NCBI GenBank assembly: GCA_014773175.1
Contig: VXCM01000244.1
Coordinates: 358,224 to 422,223 of the forward strand
DNA from: Lucifuga dentata
Taxonomy: Eukaryota > Chordata > Actinopteri > Ophidiiformes > Bythitidae
Length of the DNA: 64,000 bases
Direction: 5' to 3'
A program made the translations under genes and the position numbers. A model generated the notes under the pieces. That model was not told the origin of the DNA. It saw only the letters and a program-made list of their open reading frames with translations, and did not search any database. The stretch's first letter is position 1; each line of letters begins with the position of its first letter. This document shows positions 36,501 through 64,000 of this stretch, in pieces.

Positions 36501-38486
36501 ATTCCAGAAGGTTCCAACAAACTTTTTTTTTTTTTTATTGGTATTTGGGAAAAGCTGAAAATCTCCAGGGCCAAACCTTATTGCAGCCATTGTTCGCTTC
36601 ATCACATGTTGGGCTCAGATCTTATCAATCGACCCTGATATTTTTGTGACTGATAAATGTAAGGTACTCGCACCATAATCTCAATCATTTACTGAACCAC
36701 TTTTAAATATTTTCCTCTTCAATACCTCCTGATAATGCTTTGACTTATTGGTCGCCAAAAGAATATGAGAAACTGTACTAAGGATATGGAGTCATTTGCG
36801 AAGCTCCACTTGATGTGTCACCTCTTTAGGATGTATTCCACTTTGTGGTACATCTACAAATTAAATGAATCTAACTGTACTCAACATCCATTACAAGGAA
36901 TCTAAATCTTTTTCTGATTGGGATCCACATGAGATATTTATGGTTAGTCTCTTTGTGTGTCATTTATCACTGCACACACACACAGATTCCTTTGAGTGTA
37001 CCCTCCTATCATTACGTTCTACAGTACCAGTACACCCACCATCAGCTGACACATCTCCAACCCTGGGTTCCAAACAGTAGTTTAAGAAACCCAGCACTAC
37101 AACATTATTCCATACAGAAACTGTTTCACGAGTCCACATAACCTAACGTAACCGTAGCATTTTTCTGTCTTATAGTAAAACTCTCAAAAACTTTAATGCA
37201 CATGATGAAAGATGCAATAGCCTTATTTGATGAGATAACATTAAGTTCAGAAGACTTACAGAAAAACAAAACAAACACGTTTTATAATCACAAACGGACT
37301 AAAGTTTCTCTCATGCTACCCTAGTTTCCAAAATGACATCAAATAATCTGTTGAAATCTGTGTTCTGTGTAAAAGATTTGTGCTATAATGTCTGTAGGAA
37401 ACCCAGGGTGCTACTGAGTCAACAAATGCTGACTGTAGTCTTAAAAAATAGCTTCAATTTCTCAACACCCAACTCCCAATAAACTTCAATAAATTAGCTT
37501 TTTTTTTTTTTTTTTTTTTTTTNCTCAAAGTAGATTCTCTGACTGAAAAATTCCTGAAAGATCTGGATCACATAAAAATGTACAAAACGTTAAAAACAAC
37601 TTTTTAACATTTGTAGGAATTATCAATATTTCTTCTTTTCATTTTTAAATATATATATAATGTACCTCTGCCTGTGGCTATTGTTCAGTGACAAATCATC
37701 ATCATCTTTTTCCCGCTCACTCCGTCATGACTGACAGGCTCTGAGACCAATCAGGTGCTCTGCTCTGAAGACGAGAACCAATCAGAATGGTTTGTGATAT
37801 TTACCAGAGTGTCATTACATCAGCATCAGGAGCGAACAGACCAAACATTAAGTAAAACATAATAAAACCCTTTCTCTGCTACTTTTCCTCACATTTTTCT
37901 TTCTGTCAATCTCTCTTATATCATTTGTTCAAATCTTACTTCCTGTCAGGCTGTAACTGCAAAAAGTGTCAATATTAACAAATTATTAGATTCTGTAATT
38001 AAAATTTTGTTATACTCTCTATTGTCTTCTTTCATCAGAATTGTAAATTAAACTGCCAAAAAGTGAAACGGTTTCACTTGTTTCAGTGTAACTGAATCAG
38101 AAATAATAATGTAAAAAGAAGCAGATCATTTTCCTTATTTCATGATAATATCACCTTTTCAGGGGCATAGTTAGGAATTCTGGACACCCTGAGCAAATAT
38201 CACTATGGGCCCCCTTTTGATAAAATAATCCTGCTGCAATGTTTTTAAGCCCTTTTTAGCTTTTGGCTGTGACTTTCATCCCACAAGCTTTCATTACACA
38301 TGTTCATGAAATTAGTTGGAACTGCTCTGAAACAAGTGAAAAGACCTCATCCCATTGGAGACACCAGATGTTAAGACTGAATGTAAGATTAAATTATATG
38401 TTAAGACAGACTTTTGGGCAAATCATTTCATGCAGTGACACCTCTGTTTTCTTCTTTACTTCTTTTCTGCTGCTCCTCTTTTCTCT

Positions 38487-64000
<25,514 letters not shown>

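Larger units (their letters stand above)
32611..38486. other. F-box gene upstream region and frmd3 3' UTR/intergenic
   Basis: No coding exon found in 5.9 kb. The right part is probably frmd3 3' UTR. Poly(T) runs with single Ns at 33732, 34854, 35185 and 37523 mark contig joins. A fish-type repeat at 32868-33165 lies close to where the F-box gene promoter should be. Confidence 0.5.

Overview
The window is nuclear DNA of a vertebrate, almost certainly a teleost fish. It is intron-rich and moderately AT-rich, with very many CA/GT, CT/GA and ATT microsatellites and several fish-style dispersed repeats. Three spliced protein genes account for all convincing coding sequence, and all three are on the minus strand, so they read from high to low coordinates. 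Exons were placed by hand from reading frame, GT/AG borders and phase. Within each gene the phases join without conflict. All comparisons with known proteins are from memory, with no search.

Layout from right to left, in transcription order. (1) About 64000-38487: frmd3 (FERM domain-containing 3, protein 4.1O). Twelve coding exons are present, from the end of FERM lobe F1 to the stop codon; the first exons lie beyond position 64000. (2) 32610-24234: a complete gene of 13 coding exons for a 938-residue protein with a long polar N-terminal region, an F-box and a C-terminal leucine-rich-repeat domain. I can name the domains but not a specific orthologue. (3) 22051-5806: rasef (RAB45). Sixteen coding exons cover paired EF-hands, a coiled coil, a serine-rich/acidic linker and a Rab GTPase domain. 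The short last coding exon was not found. RASEF and FRMD3 are also neighbours in mammals, which supports both names; as far as I recall, an F-box gene between them is not a mammalian feature.

The genes do not form an operon or an obvious pathway. One product is a membrane-linked cytoskeletal adaptor, one a probable SCF ubiquitin-ligase receptor, and one a Rab-type GTPase of membrane traffic. The rest is introns, probable 3' untranslated regions and intergenic DNA. It holds microsatellites, a 369-bp Tc1/mariner-like MITE with TA target sites, a LINE 3' remnant, and other dispersed repeats.

The assembly is visibly stitched. Twenty single-N positions and one 24-N gap occur. Five single Ns sit between perfect 62-67-bp direct copies, which look like unmerged contig overlaps; one falsely adds 21 codons to rasef. 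I found no dramatic new system. The best leads are a possible mutually exclusive frmd3 exon, a possible alternative rasef 5' exon, a degenerate EF-hand, a GC-AG intron, and a cluster of RFX X-box-like motifs.
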